Part shown: positions 33,901 to 43,035 of the stretch, one piece after another
How positions within the stretch are numbered: the stretch's first letter is position 1
How the letters are laid out: the number at the start of each line of letters is the position of its first letter
Assembly: GCA_039111535.1 (NCBI GenBank)
Contig: JBCCIM010000028.1
Location: forward strand, 1 to 43,035
Direction: 5' to 3'
Source of the DNA: Bacteroidota bacterium
Lineage (GTDB): Bacteria; Bacteroidota; Rhodothermia; Rhodothermales; JAHQVL01
DNA length: 43,035 nt
The notes under the pieces: model-generated
What the model was told of the DNA's origin: nothing
Seen by the model: the letters and a program-made list of their open reading frames with translations, nothing else
The model's database searches: none
Position numbers and translations under genes: made by a program

Positions 33901-35210
33901 AGCATAACCGGCCGGCCATCGATGACTTTTTCAAGGATGTCCCATACATCGGATGTCCTGCGGTCAACAACCTTCTTGGCGCTTTTAACCGTCTTAACGA
34001 TGCCACGCTCAATCAGCTTGCGGATTACAAATGGCTTGAAGAGCTCCACAGCCATTTCTTTTGGCAAACCACATTGGTGCAGCCCCAGTTCAGGACCTAC
34101 AACAATTACAGAACGGCCAGAATAATCAACACGCTTACCAAGCAAGTTCTGACGGAAACGACCCTGCTTCCCTTTCAGCATATCTGAAAGCGACTTGAGG
34201 GCGCGGTTTGAGTCGGAACGCACTGCGTTGGCTTTACGGCTGTTATCAAACAGCGAGTCAACAGCCTCCTGGAGCATCCGCTTCTCGTTACGCAGAATTA
34301 CTTCAGGAGCCTTGATATCAATCAGGCGCTTGAGGCGGTTGTTGCGGATAATTACGCGACGATACAAGTCGTTGAGGTCACTTGTCGCAAACCGACCGCC
34401 TTCGAGCGGTACAAGCGGGCGCAATTCCGGTGGGATCACAGGAATAACGCGCATGACCATCCACTCCGGGCGGTTCTCCATGCGCTTGTTGGCATCACGG
34501 AAGGACTCAACAACGCTCAATCGTTTCAGCGCTTCAGCTTTACGCTGCTGGCTAGACTCTGTGCGAACCTGGAAACGCAGTTCCTGCGCCAGTTCATCGA
34601 GTTCAGCACGACTCAACATCATTTCGACCGCTTCACCACCAATTTTGGCGATGAATTTTTCCGGGTCTTCGTCGTCCAGGCGATTGTTATCTTCGCGGAT
34701 CTGATACAGAACGTTGAAATACTCGTCTTCAGAGAGCAGCTGCTTCGGCTCGACACCTAGTTTTTCTGCAGCACCAGGCTGAATAACGATATAGTTTTCA
34801 TAATAGATTACCTTCTCGAGGTCTTTCGACTTGAGTCCGAGGAGGTGACCAATTTTGTTTGGTAGTGTTTTGAAATACCAAATGTGAACAACGGGCACAC
34901 TAAGCGTGATGTGTCCCATACGCTCACGACGCACTGCTTTCTGGGTTACTTCAACCCCACAGCGGTCACAAATAATGCCTTTGTAGCGAATACGCTTGTA
35001 TTTGCCGCAATGACATTCCCAATCTTTTACTGGACCAAAGATCTTTTCACAGAAGAGGCCATCTTTTTCAGGCTTAAACGAGCGATAGTTGATCGTCTCA
35101 GGTTTAAGCACCTCGCCATAAGACCGCTCAAGAATGGTCTCGGGAGAAGAAAGACTGACGGTGATCTGTGTAAAGTTCTTTCTTATTTTCTGCGTTTTTC
35201 CGTACGGCAT
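30939..35210 (-). CDS. rpoC: DNA-directed RNA polymerase subunit beta'
   Basis: The 1423-residue beta-prime subunit, which carries the catalytic magnesium. Landmarks: N-terminal zinc ribbon [19 protein letters not shown] (near 66-84), the absolutely conserved [12 protein letters not shown] with the three catalytic Asp (about 469-480), bridge-helix and trigger-loop region around [20 protein letters not shown], and the second zinc site [13 protein letters not shown]. The length fits Bacteroidota-type beta-prime. Start is ATG 35210, 100 bases after rpoB; this spacer carries unusual repeats. Ends just ahead of a strong terminator. Confidence 0.99.
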   Translation of the reverse strand: MPYGKTQKIRKNFTQITVSLSSPETILERSYGEVLKPETINYRSFKPEKDGLFCEKIFGPVKDWECHCGKYKRIRYKGIICDRCGVEVTQKAVRRERMGHITLSVPVVHIWYFKTLPNKIGHLLGLKSKDLEKVIYYENYIVIQPGAAEKLGVEPKQLLSEDEYFNVLYQIREDNNRLDDEDPEKFIAKIGGEAVEMMLSRAELDELAQELRFQVRTESSQQRKAEALKRLSVVESFRDANKRMENRPEWMVMRVIPVIPPELRPLVPLEGGRFATSDLNDLYRRVIIRNNRLKRLIDIKAPEVILRNEKRMLQEAVDSLFDNSRKANAVRSDSNRALKSLSDMLKGKQGRFRQNLLGKRVDYSGRSVIVVGPELGLHQCGLPKEMAVELFKPFVIRKLIERGIVKTVKSAKKVVDRRTSDVWDILEKVIDGRPVMLNRAPTLHRLGIQAFQPVLIEGKAIRLHPLVCTAFNADFDGDQMAVHVPLSHDACLEAMILMLASHNILSPAHGGPVTVPTQDMVLGLYYMTKARNGMRGEGKRFSSSQEVRQAYDQKIVDLHAKITLMHEGEALETTVGRVLFNEVVPEGAGYINEVLTKKNLRSIISRILAATGFAETTKFLDSMKNRGFEQATTAGLTFSLADIVVPQEKEDLISDASGEVEQALEFYEMGHITENERYNKVIDIWTRTNGMISEVLFDALKEDKQGFNAIYMMADSGARGSKEQIRQLGGMRGLMAKPQKSLVGSAGEIIENPIISNFKEGLSVLEYFISTHGARKGLADTALKTADAGYLTRRLVDVAQDVTVTITDCGTLRGIRTTALKDNEDIVEPLADRILGRVSVHDVEDPLTGETIVAANELIDEAKARKISETSIEEVEIRSVLTCESRRGVCALCYGRNLAMNRLVETGEAVGVVAAQSIGEPGTQLTLRTFHIGGTASRISAESTLQTKFGGVVEFENLRTVTLDTGEETREVVLARQGGVRIMDPEEKGRQLISYIIPYGAELLVSDGQVLEKGEVLASWDPYNSVRLSEVAGTVSFQDIVEGTTYREESDEQTGYKEKVITESRERTLTPAILVTTKDGEVREYPLPIRARLQIDAGDKVQAGEILAKMPRQSAKTRDITGGLPRVTELFEARRPSDPAVVSEIDGVVSFGGRKRGSQEVIVTSRDGEISKTYLVSLSKYLIVHENDFVRAGEPLSDGQISPQDILGILGPKSVQEYLVNEVQEVYRLQGVTINDKHIEVIVRQMMQKVSITDPGDTNLLERSKVDRFILEELNDYLYDRFVVTNAGDSVLKVGEIVDRRKLREINSDMKRKDLKQVTVRETQPAVAEPILLGITQASLSTDSFVSAASFQETTKVLTEAAIRAKVDPLYGLKENVIVGHLIPAGTGQRRFRDIVVGSKKELAELQAALGSDLPSKVESVTP

Positions 35211-35220
35211 ATCAAATTCC

Positions 35221-35309
35221 GAATGTCGAATGTCAGGTGTCGATTCCTAAAGCGCCGAATGATCGCTGCCACGCGGGGTTAACCGCGCAGCAGGTGTCAA
35301 TCGACATTC
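35221..35309. repeat. Repeat-rich rpoB-rpoC spacer
   Basis: The 100-base spacer holds a tandem heptamer GAATGTC twice (35221-35234), an inverted copy of its start, TCGACATTC (35301-35309), and two direct copies of CAGGTGTC (35234-35241 and 35291-35298). A small GC stem (CGCGG 35272-35276 with CCGCG 35283-35287) lies between. rpoB and rpoC are usually close together with plain spacers, so this may be a dispersed repeat or a folded RNA element in the transcript. Confidence 0.7.
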
Positions 35310-35310
35310 A

Positions 35311-38300
35311 TTAATCCAGTTTGATTTCTAGTCCCAGGCCCTGAAGCTCGCGAACAAGAACGTTAAAGCTTTCCGGGGTGCCGGCTTCCGGCATGTTCTC
35401 CCCTTTTACGATTGACTCGTACGCTTTAGAGCGGCCTTGAACGTCGTCAGACTTGTAGGTTAGCATCTCCTGCAGTGTGCTTGCAGCACCGTATGCATAG
35501 AGTGCCCATACCTCCATCTCACCCAGGCGCTGACCACCAAACTGTGCTTTACCACCAAGCGGCTGCTGGGTAATAAGGCTGTATGGCCCGATGCTACGTG
35601 CGTGCATCTTGTCCTGAACAAGGTGGCTGAGTTTCAGCATGTAGATCTGACCTACCGTAGTACGCTGGTCAAATGCTTCACCTGAGCGGCCGTCGTACAA
35701 CTGTGCACGTCCGTCCGTTGGCAATCCTGCGTTTTCGAGCTCTTGCATGACGTCTTCCATCTTTGCACCGTCGAAAATCGGGGTTGCATACTTTTTGCCC
35801 AGCTTGGAGCCGGCCCATCCGAGGAGGGTCTCAAAAATCTGACCCAGGTTCATACGTGATGGTACACCCAGCGGGTTGAGCACAATGTCAACTGGCTGAC
35901 CATCAGCGAGGAACGGCATATCCTCTTCCGGTACAATCTTGGCGATCACACCTTTGTTACCATGGCGGCCGGCCATTTTGTCGCCCACCTGGATTTTGCG
36001 CTTCTTGGCGACGTACACTTTTGCAAGTTGTACGATACCCGGTGGCAACTCATCCCCCATCTGCACCTGGTGTCGGCGACGTTTAGCGTCTCCCTGTACC
36101 CGGTTGTAGATGGTCTGGTAGTTCCGAATGAGTTTCTGCACCTTACGGTTCGCTTCCTCGTTGTCGAGGTAGGTATGCCGTGTACGCATTGTATGCGGCG
36201 GTACATCTACAAACGGCTCTTTGGTGTACTTGGCACCTTCTGAGATAATTACGCGACCATCACGATCTTCGATACCCGGGCATTTCTTGCCGTCGACCAT
36301 CGAGAAGAACTTGGTATAAAACTTCTCGTTCAGCTCGTTGATCTGGTATTCGAGGTTGGTGTCGATCTCCGTAATGCGCTGTTGCTCTACCTTCTTGGAA
36401 GCAGGATCAAGCTTGCGCCGGCTGAAGAGTTTGGTATCAATCACGATACCCTTCATGCCCGGAGGCGCCTTCAGCGATGCGTCTTTTACATCACCTGCTT
36501 TGTCACCAAAAATGGCGCGAAGCAGTTTCTCTTCTGGCGTCGGATCGGTCTCACCTTTCGGGGTAATTTTACCCACAATGATGTCGCCGGCTTTCACTTC
36601 CGCACCAATACGGATGATACCGCGCTCGTCGAGGTCTTTGGTTGCTTCTTCAGAAACGTTCGGGATTTCACGGGTAAGTTCTTCTTCCCCACGTTTGGTA
36701 TCGCGAACCTGCAACTCAAACTCTTCGATGTGCACCGAGGTGTACACGTCGTCTGCCACGAGGCGCTCAGAAAGCACGATGGCATCCTCGAAATTGTACC
36801 CACGCCATGGCATAAAGGCCACAAGCACGTTTTTACCAAGCGCCAACTCACCGTTGTCCGTTGAGAACCCGTCGGTAAGTACGGTGCCTTTTTTAACCCG
36901 CATGCCAGGTTGCACAATTGGCTTCTGGTTGATGCAGGTATCCTGGTTGGTACGGCGGAATTTGGTCAACATGTATGTTTTGACCGGATCCTCAAATGCT
37001 ACATCAGCATCGTTCTCGTCGAGGTCGTAGCGGACAACCACGCGGGTTGCATCGGCAAACTCAACAATGCCTGGCCCTTCAGCTACTATGTTGGCGCGTG
37101 AGTCTTTTGCTACGCGTCCTTCGAGACCCGTACCTACAATCGGAGAATCAGCACGCAACAGCGGCACGGCCTGGCGCTGCATGTTTGATCCCATGAGGGC
37201 ACGGTTGGCGTCATCATGCTCGAGGAACGGAATCAGGCTGGCCGCAGGCGACACAATCTGGTTCGGCGCAACATCCATGTATTCGATGTTCTCGGGCGTG
37301 ATGATCGGGAAATCACCGCGATGCCGGCACTTCACATAATCGTTTTCGAAGTTACCTTTTGCATCCACCGGCGCATTGGCCTGGGCGATGATGGACTCAT
37401 CTTCCTCTTCTGCTGTCAGGAAGCGAATCTCATTGGTAACTTTGCCTTTTTTCACAACGCGGTACGGCGTTTCGATAAACCCGAACGGGTTGATCTGCGC
37501 ATGCACGCACAGAGAAGAAATCAAACCAATGTTTGGACCCTCAGGCGTTTCAATCGGGCAGAGGCGGCCGTAATGCGTGTAGTGTACGTCGCGAACCTCA
37601 AAACCTGCACGTTCACGTGTCAGACCACCAGGCCCCAGGGCAGACATACGCCGCTTGTGCGTCAGCTCCGCCAGCGGGTTCGTCTGATCCATAAACTGGC
37701 TCAGCTGGTTGGTACCGAAGAAACTGTTAATCACACTCGATACCGTACGGGCGTTGACCAGGTCCTGCGGCGTGAAGTTTTCTGCGTCACGCAGGTTCAT
37801 CCGCTCTTTGATCGTACGCGCCATACGCGCCAGACCAAGAGAGAACTGGGCTGCCAGCTGTTCACCGACGGTGCGTACACGCCGGTTGCTGAGGTGATCA
37901 ATATCATCAACTGAGCTTTTACCGTTTTTCAGGTTGATCAGTTCGCGGATGATGGCTAGAATGTCGTTGCGTGTAAGCGTTGATGTATCTGGTGCTTCAT
38001 CCAGTCGGAGCCGGCGATTCACACGGTAACGCCCTACTTCACCGAGGTCGTAGCGTTTTTCGCTGAAGAACAACCGTTCGAGTACACCACGTGCTGTCTC
38101 TAGGTCAGGAGACTCCGCACCACGAAGCTGCAAGTAGAGATGCGCAAGCGCCTCTTCTTCTGACTTCGTCGGGTCCTTCTTGATTGTATTCAGCAGCGTG
38201 CTTTTGTCGGTCGCATCCTCGCCCTGGTCTTCCTGTAAAAGGAAAATCTTGTCGATCTCAGCTTCCTTGAGTACGTCGTAGTCCTCTTCGGTAAGCGGAT

Positions 38301-39150
38301 GATCGATAGGGAAGAGTACTTTCTTTTCCGTCTTCGTCTCGATGACTTCGCCAGTGTCTTCGTCGATTACCTCTTTAACGAGATTCACGATAACATTGGC
38401 TGCCAACTTGCGATCGATGCTGCCTTTGAAAGACTTTTTGGTTGTGATCTCAACCGTATCCGCAAGGTCGAACATTGCAACAAGATCAGCGTCTGTTGAA
38501 TATCCAAGCGCACGAAGCAACGCCGTTACGGGTAGCTTCTTCTTGCGGTCGATGTAGGCCCACATCACGTTGTGTACATCCGTAGAAAACTCAATCCATG
38601 AACCACGGAAAGGAATCACACGGGCAGAATACAGCTGCGTACCGTTGGGGTGGACACTCTGGCTAAAGAATACGCCAGGGCTACGGTGGAGCTGAGACAC
38701 AACAACGCGCTCAGCACCATTGATGACAAATGTACCTCTTTCTGTCATCGCCGGCAGATTGCCCAGGTATACTTCCTGCTCTACAGCTTCATTTGCTTCG
38801 TCGTCATCGTCGTCTTGCTTGCGAGAAAGACGAAGCTTGGCTTTGAGTGGAATGGAGAAAGTTAGGCCCTGCGCAATACACTCGGAAACAGAATGTTTTG
38901 GCGCATCAAGCGTATAGTGCTGGAACTCCAGCATGTAGCGCTCGCGGCTATCCTGAATTGGGAAGTGTTCTTGGAACACAGTTTGCAAACCTAAATCGTC
39001 CCGATCTTCCGGGGGATTTTCAGCTTGCACAAAATCTTCCCACGACTTAAGTTGTACATTCAAGAAGTCAGGATATTCACGAACTGTTGGAATACGGGCG
39101 AAAGAAACACGCAATTCCTCCCCGCTTTTCCGAATGTTATCGTTGGGCAT
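35311..39150 (-). CDS. rpoB: DNA-directed RNA polymerase subunit beta
   Basis: The 1279-residue beta subunit. The rifampicin-binding region is intact and of sensitive type: [20 protein letters not shown] followed by [20 protein letters not shown], with the Asp, His and Ser positions (E. coli 516, 526, 531) all wild type. Other landmarks are [50 protein letters not shown] and the C-terminal [21 protein letters not shown]. Start is ATG 39150. An acidic insertion near residues 112-123 ([12 protein letters not shown]) is typical variability. It is transcribed with rpoC downstream. Confidence 0.99.
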   Translation of the reverse strand: MPNDNIRKSGEELRVSFARIPTVREYPDFLNVQLKSWEDFVQAENPPEDRDDLGLQTVFQEHFPIQDSRERYMLEFQHYTLDAPKHSVSECIAQGLTFSIPLKAKLRLSRKQDDDDDEANEAVEQEVYLGNLPAMTERGTFVINGAERVVVSQLHRSPGVFFSQSVHPNGTQLYSARVIPFRGSWIEFSTDVHNVMWAYIDRKKKLPVTALLRALGYSTDADLVAMFDLADTVEITTKKSFKGSIDRKLAANVIVNLVKEVIDEDTGEVIETKTEKKVLFPIDHPLTEEDYDVLKEAEIDKIFLLQEDQGEDATDKSTLLNTIKKDPTKSEEEALAHLYLQLRGAESPDLETARGVLERLFFSEKRYDLGEVGRYRVNRRLRLDEAPDTSTLTRNDILAIIRELINLKNGKSSVDDIDHLSNRRVRTVGEQLAAQFSLGLARMARTIKERMNLRDAENFTPQDLVNARTVSSVINSFFGTNQLSQFMDQTNPLAELTHKRRMSALGPGGLTRERAGFEVRDVHYTHYGRLCPIETPEGPNIGLISSLCVHAQINPFGFIETPYRVVKKGKVTNEIRFLTAEEEDESIIAQANAPVDAKGNFENDYVKCRHRGDFPIITPENIEYMDVAPNQIVSPAASLIPFLEHDDANRALMGSNMQRQAVPLLRADSPIVGTGLEGRVAKDSRANIVAEGPGIVEFADATRVVVRYDLDENDADVAFEDPVKTYMLTKFRRTNQDTCINQKPIVQPGMRVKKGTVLTDGFSTDNGELALGKNVLVAFMPWRGYNFEDAIVLSERLVADDVYTSVHIEEFELQVRDTKRGEEELTREIPNVSEEATKDLDERGIIRIGAEVKAGDIIVGKITPKGETDPTPEEKLLRAIFGDKAGDVKDASLKAPPGMKGIVIDTKLFSRRKLDPASKKVEQQRITEIDTNLEYQINELNEKFYTKFFSMVDGKKCPGIEDRDGRVIISEGAKYTKEPFVDVPPHTMRTRHTYLDNEEANRKVQKLIRNYQTIYNRVQGDAKRRRHQVQMGDELPPGIVQLAKVYVAKKRKIQVGDKMAGRHGNKGVIAKIVPEEDMPFLADGQPVDIVLNPLGVPSRMNLGQIFETLLGWAGSKLGKKYATPIFDGAKMEDVMQELENAGLPTDGRAQLYDGRSGEAFDQRTTVGQIYMLKLSHLVQDKMHARSIGPYSLITQQPLGGKAQFGGQRLGEMEVWALYAYGAASTLQEMLTYKSDDVQGRSKAYESIVKGENMPEAGTPESFNVLVRELQGLGLEIKLD

Positions 39151-39331
39151 AAGCTGATCTTTTTGCGTAATAGTTGACGCGGTTACAAAGAGGTACTCAT
39201 ATTCATGCGTCTTAAAGACTTAGCGCATAGAGGTGCAACGTATGGTCAACGCCATGCCCCCCTTCTTGTTTCGCTACTTTAAGGCACATCAAAGGTGTAG
39301 CGCTCCCAATTATTTGGCATTAGAAGCGCCG

Positions 39332-39362
39332 AAAGCCGACACCTCCTGAGAGGGCCGGCTTT
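39332..39362 (-). terminator. Hairpin between rplL and rpoB, possible attenuator
   Basis: AAAGCCG (39332-39338) pairs with CGGCTTT (39356-39362), with an inner stem CCTC/GAGG (39342-39345 and 39350-39353). No long U run follows on the minus strand, so partial termination (attenuation) is more likely than full. A hairpin that partly reduces rpoBC transcription relative to rplJL is known from the same position in E. coli; the comparison is by analogy. Confidence 0.6.
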
Positions 39363-39419
39363 GGCCATGTAAAGCAATGCTATGTTGGTGTAGAAAACTG
39401 CTTTACCAATGGTATGAAC

Positions 39420-39800
39420 TTACTTGAGTTCTACGTTTCCGCCAGCTTCTTCGATCTTGCCTTTAATCTGCTCAGCTTCGTCTTTGCTGGCACCTTCTTT
39501 GATCGGGCTAGGCGCGCCATCAACGAGTTCTTTCGCTTCTTTGAGGCCAAGGCCTGTGATAGCGCGAACTTCTTTGATCACAGCGATTTTCTTTGGACCA
39601 GCGCTGGTCAGGATAACGTCAAATTCCGTTTTCTCTTCAGCGCCGCCACCGTCGCCGCCACCTGCTGCAGGACCTGCAACTGCTACTGCAGCTGCTGCCG
39701 GCTTAATGCCATACTCTTCTTCGAGTACTGTTGCCAGGTCGCTGGCTTCTTTGATCGTAAGGTTTACTAACTGTTCTGCGAGTTCTTTAACGTCTGCCAT
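39420..39800 (-). CDS. rplL: 50S ribosomal protein L7/L12
   Basis: The 126-residue stalk protein that recruits translation GTPases. N-terminal dimerisation region ([20 protein letters not shown]), a flexible Ala/Gly-rich hinge (about 34-53), and the globular C-terminal domain with [20 protein letters not shown] and the conserved [14 protein letters not shown] segment. The length is normal. It follows rplJ in the usual order with a 111-base spacer. Confidence 0.99.
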   Translation of the reverse strand: MADVKELAEQLVNLTIKEASDLATVLEEEYGIKPAAAAVAVAGPAAGGGDGGGAEEKTEFDVILTSAGPKKIAVIKEVRAITGLGLKEAKELVDGAPSPIKEGASKDEAEQIKGKIEEAGGNVELK

Positions 39801-39911
39801 TTTTTCTCTCTGTTCCTGCAGCTGTCAACATCCGGGACAGGCCCAAATTCGGCTGCATATTAAGGTGATTGATATTGTCTGTTATTTCCTGTGCGGACAG
39901 GACAACCAAAT

Positions 39912-40442
39912 CTAGCCTTCTTCTCTTTCCGCAATAGTCTTGATTGCACCAACCAGGTTGCTTCCCTGTGCCTGCAGTGCCCCAACAACGTTGGTCATCG
40001 GAGAGGTCAACAAGCCGAGGATATCGCCAAGGATCTCGTCTTTCGACTTGAGTGCGGCCAACATATCCAGCGCATCGGAGCCATAAACGTCGCCGTCTAT
40101 AAATGCACCTTTAAGCGCCGGAAGACCAGCACCAGGGCCTTTGGCAAAATCTTTCATAACCCGTGCTGGAGCAGCGGGCTCTGTGCTAAAAGCAACAGCT
40201 GTTGGGCCGGCGAGGTGGTCGTACAGGTCCTCGTATCCACCCACTTTGTCCATCGCAATCTTCAGTAGCGTGTTTTTAACAACACGGTACTGCACTTCTG
40301 ACTTGCGAAAGTTTGCACGCAATTCGTTGGCGTGTTCTACAGTAAGCCCGGAAGCATTGGTCAGGTAAACAGCTGAAGCTTCTTCCAACTGGCCAGTTAC
40401 TTCTTCCAGGATGGCTGTTTTTTGTTCTTTTGTCAGTGCCAT
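39912..40442 (-). CDS. rplJ: 50S ribosomal protein L10
   Basis: The 176-residue base of the L7/L12 stalk, binding 23S rRNA at the GTPase centre. Landmarks are TASSxxxxxT-like NASGLTVEHANELRANF, the YRVVKNTLLKIA segment, and the C-terminal helices that carry L7/L12 dimers. In many bacteria L10 with L7/L12 represses its own mRNA through a leader hairpin; here the gap to rplA is only 47 bases, so the leader would be short. Confidence 0.99.
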   Translation of the reverse strand: MALTKEQKTAILEEVTGQLEEASAVYLTNASGLTVEHANELRANFRKSEVQYRVVKNTLLKIAMDKVGGYEDLYDHLAGPTAVAFSTEPAAPARVMKDFAKGPGAGLPALKGAFIDGDVYGSDALDMLAALKSKDEILGDILGLLTSPMTNVVGALQAQGSNLVGAIKTIAEREEG

Positions 40443-40489
40443 ATCAGTTCAAATATCTGCTGTGGAGACAGAATGTTCTGTCCAAATTG

Positions 40490-41200
40490 CTAGCGAATAA
40501 CGTTGAGGAGCTCTTGCTTATCCAAAGGAATACCAGGCCCCATTGTCGTAGACATGGTTACTGACTTCACATAGGTGCCTTTGGCAGCTGAAGGACGAAG
40601 CCGGATGACTTCTTTCAGGAATGCTTCTGCATTGTCCCTAATCTGCTCCGCAGTGAACGATATTTTACCAACCGCTGTATGCAGGATGCCTGTTTTGTCA
40701 ACGCGAAAATCGATTTTACCCGCTTTCACCTGTTGAACAGCATCGCTGATATTCATGGTTACGGTGCCGCTTTTGGGGTTTGGCATCAGGCCACGGGGCC
40801 CGAGTACGCGACCCAGTTTACCAACTGCGCCCATTACATCGGGCGTGGCGATCAACACGTCAAAATCGAACCAGCCATCTTTCTGGATTTTCTCGACATA
40901 GTCATCAAGGCCTACGTGGTCAGCGCCGGCTTCAGTAGCTTCGGCCTGTTTCCCAGGGCTTGCCAGTACAAGTACACGTACTTCTTTACCGGTGCCATGT
41001 GGAAGGGTTACTGTACCACGAACCATCTGATCAGCGTGCCGGGGATCTACACCCAGGCGCACGTCGATGTCGACTGATTCATCAAATTTTGCTGTTGATA
41101 ATTTCTTAATCAGCTCGGAGGCACCTTCAAGAGAAAAAGCAGTGCCTGCTTCTTCAATTGTTTTTTGCGCCTGCGCATAGCGTTTCCCTCGCTTTGCCAT
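40490..41200 (-). CDS. rplA: 50S ribosomal protein L1
   Basis: A 236-residue protein of the L1 stalk, which moves deacylated tRNA out of the E site and often represses rplKA translation. I choose ATG 41200 ([13 protein letters not shown] is the usual N-terminus); the longer frame to 41248 adds 16 residues not found in the family. Signatures: [40 protein letters not shown], and [12 protein letters not shown]. It lies 116 bases downstream of rplK. Confidence 0.98.
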   Translation of the reverse strand: MAKRGKRYAQAQKTIEEAGTAFSLEGASELIKKLSTAKFDESVDIDVRLGVDPRHADQMVRGTVTLPHGTGKEVRVLVLASPGKQAEATEAGADHVGLDDYVEKIQKDGWFDFDVLIATPDVMGAVGKLGRVLGPRGLMPNPKSGTVTMNISDAVQQVKAGKIDFRVDKTGILHTAVGKISFTAEQIRDNAEAFLKEVIRLRPSAAKGTYVKSVTMSTTMGPGIPLDKQELLNVIR

Positions 41201-41316
41201 ATGCTTTTTGTTTTTGCGGTACAATCGCCCGGGAGGCAAATCCCCCAAAGCTCCCGCTGTGATAATCCAAAAATGATATCCAAACGTGCCAATACTGGCA
41301 CCTACTCATGCATACA

Positions 41317-41754
41317 TTAGGCAGCCGGCGCACCGTCTACCTTGATTCCCATAGAGCGAGCTGTGCCAGCAATCATACGGGCTGCATTTTCAATATCGTG
41401 GGCGTTTAGATCCTCCATTTTCTGGGAGGCAATATCTTTGCACTGATCCCAGGTAACGGTACCAACCTTCATGCGCAGCGGGTCAGCCGCCCCACTGTCG
41501 ATTTTTGCCGCTTTCTTAAGGAGGATAGCTGCCGGCGGGCTTTTTACGATAAACGTAAAAGACTTGTCGGCAAACACCGTGATAACTACGGGCAAAACGA
41601 GGCCCATTCTATCCTGCGTAGCTGCATTAAAAGCTTTACAGAATTCCATGATGTTTACCCCTTTCTGGCCCAGTGCCGGCCCAATTGGAGGTGCAGGACT
41701 CGCCTGTCCCGCTTTGATTTGCAGCTTTATAAAGCCGTCTATTTTTTTAGCCAT
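41317..41754 (-). CDS. rplK: 50S ribosomal protein L11
   Basis: The 145-residue GTPase-centre protein. Signatures: the N-terminal thiostrepton-site Pro-rich segment [20 protein letters not shown], then [15 protein letters not shown], and C-terminal rRNA-binding part [20 protein letters not shown] with [10 protein letters not shown]. Normal length, ATG start at 41754, followed by rplA as expected. Confidence 0.99.
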   Translation of the reverse strand: MAKKIDGFIKLQIKAGQASPAPPIGPALGQKGVNIMEFCKAFNAATQDRMGLVLPVVITVFADKSFTFIVKSPPAAILLKKAAKIDSGAADPLRMKVGTVTWDQCKDIASQKMEDLNAHDIENAARMIAGTARSMGIKVDGAPAA

Positions 41755-41918
41755 AATCGAAACCGCGGTGCAGACGCCCAGGGCCTTACCCTAAAGCTCC
41801 CGCCTTTTTCTTGCCAAAAATATTTAGCGTACTTGGTAAATGTGGCCGCGTAATATGCTTACCGGCCCTGGAGGTTCCTGCAAAACAATCCCAGCTAGAG
41901 ATTTACCGCAGGATTCTT
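41755..41918 (-). promoter_or_regulatory. Spacer between nusG and rplK
   Basis: This 164-base gap is larger than other gaps in the block and may contain a second promoter or a leader for rplKA. I see no clear terminator and cannot assign promoter boxes. Confidence 0.35.
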
Positions 41919-42473
41919 TTACTCTTCGTGTTCGACCTGTAAATAGTCGAGCTCGAGTGGTGTTTTTCGTCCGAAGATGGATACCATGACCTTCACCTTC
42001 ATTTTGTCAGGATAAACCTCCTCAACAAACCCGGTGAAGTTGTTAAATGGCCCATCAACAACTTTGATGGCATCGCCAGCCTTGAAAGGAATTTCCGGCT
42101 GCTCGCCCATTTCCCGTGCCTCGTCGACCTTGCCAAGAATCCGGTTCATTTCGTCCGGACGCAACGGCGTTGGCTGGTCTCCTGTCGTCAGAAAACCAAC
42201 AACAGACGGCACACCTGCGATCACATGCTGAAGTTCATTGTCTAGAATTGCCTGAATCAGAATGTAACCAGGGAAAAACGTTTTCTCACGCGTACGTTTC
42301 TTGCCCTGCCGCATTTCAAATACGGTCTCAGTGGGAATCATAATCTCTGAAAGCTTACCTGTCAGGCCAATACGCTCTATCTCTTTCTCCAGGTAGGCTT
42401 TCACCTTTTTCTCGTGCCCGGAAAAAGTCCGTAACACGTACCACTTGGGAATTTTATTTTTCAGAGTGGCCAT
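41919..42473 (-). CDS. nusG: Transcription termination/antitermination protein NusG
   Basis: A 184-residue NusG with the N-terminal NGN domain that binds RNA polymerase (KWYVLRTFSGHEKKVKAYLE, FFPGYILIQ, VVGFLTTGDQPTPL) and the C-terminal KOW domain (FKAGDAIKVVDGPFNNFTGF followed by VEEVYPDKMKVKVMV). It couples transcription with Rho or the ribosome. A good Shine-Dalgarno (GGTGAG) lies close ahead of ATG 42473. Confidence 0.99.
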   Translation of the reverse strand: MATLKNKIPKWYVLRTFSGHEKKVKAYLEKEIERIGLTGKLSEIMIPTETVFEMRQGKKRTREKTFFPGYILIQAILDNELQHVIAGVPSVVGFLTTGDQPTPLRPDEMNRILGKVDEAREMGEQPEIPFKAGDAIKVVDGPFNNFTGFVEEVYPDKMKVKVMVSIFGRKTPLELDYLQVEHEE

Positions 42474-42522
42474 TGCTCACCCCCCAGCTTGATCACTGAA
42501 TTATTGAATCGATAGTGATGTA

Positions 42523-42711
42523 CTATGCACGCCCGTAAACCCACTCCAGAATGATGCTAATCACGCGGTCGGCACCAAAAATAAACAGGGATATGATGAT
42601 GGTAGCGATAACAGTAATCGTCGTAAAAGCAATCAGTTCGGACCGTTTGGGCCAACTGACCTTCTGCATTTCCTTCAGAACCTCTTTCAGGTATCCTGTA
42701 ATCTTACTCAT
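42523..42711 (-). CDS. secE: Preprotein translocase subunit SecE
   Basis: A 62-residue single-pass SecE of the short type. The conserved amphipathic segment LKEVLKEMQKVSWPKRSELI is followed by one membrane helix (ITVIATIIISLFIFGADRVI). It stabilises SecY in the translocon. Gene order tRNA-Trp, secE, nusG is standard. Confidence 0.97.
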   Translation of the reverse strand: MSKITGYLKEVLKEMQKVSWPKRSELIAFTTITVIATIIISLFIFGADRVISIILEWVYGRA

Positions 42712-42773
42712 AACTCAGTGCAAATTTTGTGGCTCCTTTCTGACTTTCATCAGCGAGGTTCTAGGATTACTTG

Positions 42774-42846
<73 letters not shown>

Positions 42847-42851
42847 GTAAA

Positions 42852-42892
42852 AGCAGCCGGCAAGATTCGCAGGAATCCAGTCGCCGGCTGCT
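42852..42892 (-). terminator. Hairpin between tuf and tRNA-Trp
   Basis: A perfect 10-bp stem (AGCAGCCGGC 42852-42861 with GCCGGCTGCT 42883-42892) contains an inner 5-bp stem (GATTC/GAATC). On the minus strand it follows the tuf stop and is trailed by a short T run that ends two bases before the tRNA 5' end. It may be a weak terminator or a processing signal that frees the tRNA. Confidence 0.75.
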
Positions 42893-42900
42893 CAAATCAA

Positions 42901-43035
42901 TTACTTGATAATTTTGGAAACAACACCTGCACCAACTGTGCGGCCACCTTCACGGATTGCAAAGCGCAAGCCTTCTTCCATCGCCACTGGCTGGATCAGG
43001 GTTACTTTAAACTGCGTGTTGTCACCTGGCATTAC
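42901..43035 (-). CDS. tuf: Elongation factor Tu, C-terminal fragment (cut by window edge)
   Basis: The last 44 residues of EF-Tu, running out of the window on the right. The translated end reads [20 protein letters not shown], then [20 protein letters not shown] and KIIK before TAA, which is the conserved end of domain III. It is the first gene of the visible core block as transcribed. Confidence 0.97.
   Translation of the reverse strand, partial: VMPGDNTQFKVTLIQPVAMEEGLRFAIREGGRTVGAGVVSKIIK

Noticed and set aside
31656-34187. Two long plus-strand open frames (about 415 and 397 codons) opposite rpoC, and similar ones opposite rpoB near 36338-37914
   Set aside because: They lie antisense to highly conserved RNA polymerase genes, their translations have no recognisable domains, and open antisense frames are expected from the codon usage of the sense gene.
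37596-37716. Possible rifampicin-resistance substitution in rpoB
   Set aside because: The Asp, His and Ser positions that usually mutate are all wild type; the only differences from E. coli in this segment are outside those sites.

Overview
The window comes from a bacterial chromosome of moderate GC content (a little over half G+C by eye). The best guess at lineage is Bacteroidota sensu lato, most likely Rhodothermota (Rhodothermales/Balneolales-like). Reasons: one very large secreted protein ends in a type IX secretion (Por) type A sorting domain, a GWxTD/TPR-type protein typical of this group is present, Shine-Dalgarno sequences are mostly weak or absent, and several genes appear to use GTG or TTG starts. 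This placement is inference; no 16S gene is present. There is no CRISPR array, insertion sequence, integrase or phage gene, and no gene-free gap exceeds about 270 bases.

Layout. 65-2047 (+): an AlkC-type DNA alkylation repair glycosylase and an exported endonuclease/exonuclease/phosphatase lipoprotein. 2044-4810 (-): an envelope-stress or metal-stress module made of an ECF sigma factor, a membrane anti-sigma factor, a membrane-anchored Spy/CnrX-like protein and, just upstream, a lipoprotein with six LTxxQ-type motifs; a perfect 14-bp inverted repeat lies between that lipoprotein and the sigma gene. 5025-18861 (mostly +): an accessory metabolic region with a Tat-exported TIM-barrel isomerase, a VCBS-repeat lipoprotein, a small unknown lipoprotein, an asparaginase fused to a B-lectin domain, an AGE-family epimerase, a Cys4 unknown, a GWxTD-like protein on the minus strand, a cupin, a Tat-exported FAD oxidoreductase, a DUF6368-like protein, mannonate dehydratase UxuA and a LOG-family protein. 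19118-22593: a CBS-pair protein, a GntP gluconate permease (-) and peptidase T. 22858-25765: two tiny single-pass membrane proteins followed by a 794-residue fusion of a serine beta-lactamase fold and a VanX-like dipeptidase fold, in which the catalytic residues of both halves appear to be lost. 25989-30779: a 1596-residue CotH/lamin-tail-domain T9SS cargo. 30939-43035 (-): the conserved core block tuf, tRNA-Trp, secE, nusG, rplK, rplA, rplJ, rplL, rpoB, rpoC, read right to left and closed by a strong terminator shared with the convergent T9SS gene.

How the genes fit together. UxuA, the gluconate permease, the AGE epimerase, the TIM-barrel isomerase, the cupin and the FAD oxidoreductase suggest uptake and breakdown of sugar acids and polysaccharide-derived sugars, but they are not one tight operon. 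The sigma/anti-sigma/Spy group is a self-contained envelope stress circuit. The core block supplies translation elongation, protein export, transcription elongation and RNA polymerase.

The most unusual signals are the double pseudoenzyme at 23381-25765, the asparaginase-lectin fusion at 7691-9253, and a window-wide excess of the palindrome GCCGGC (my hand count is close to 100, against roughly 12 expected from base composition). The palindrome occurs in all codon phases and also inside terminator stems, like a highly iterated palindrome or an uptake-type sequence.
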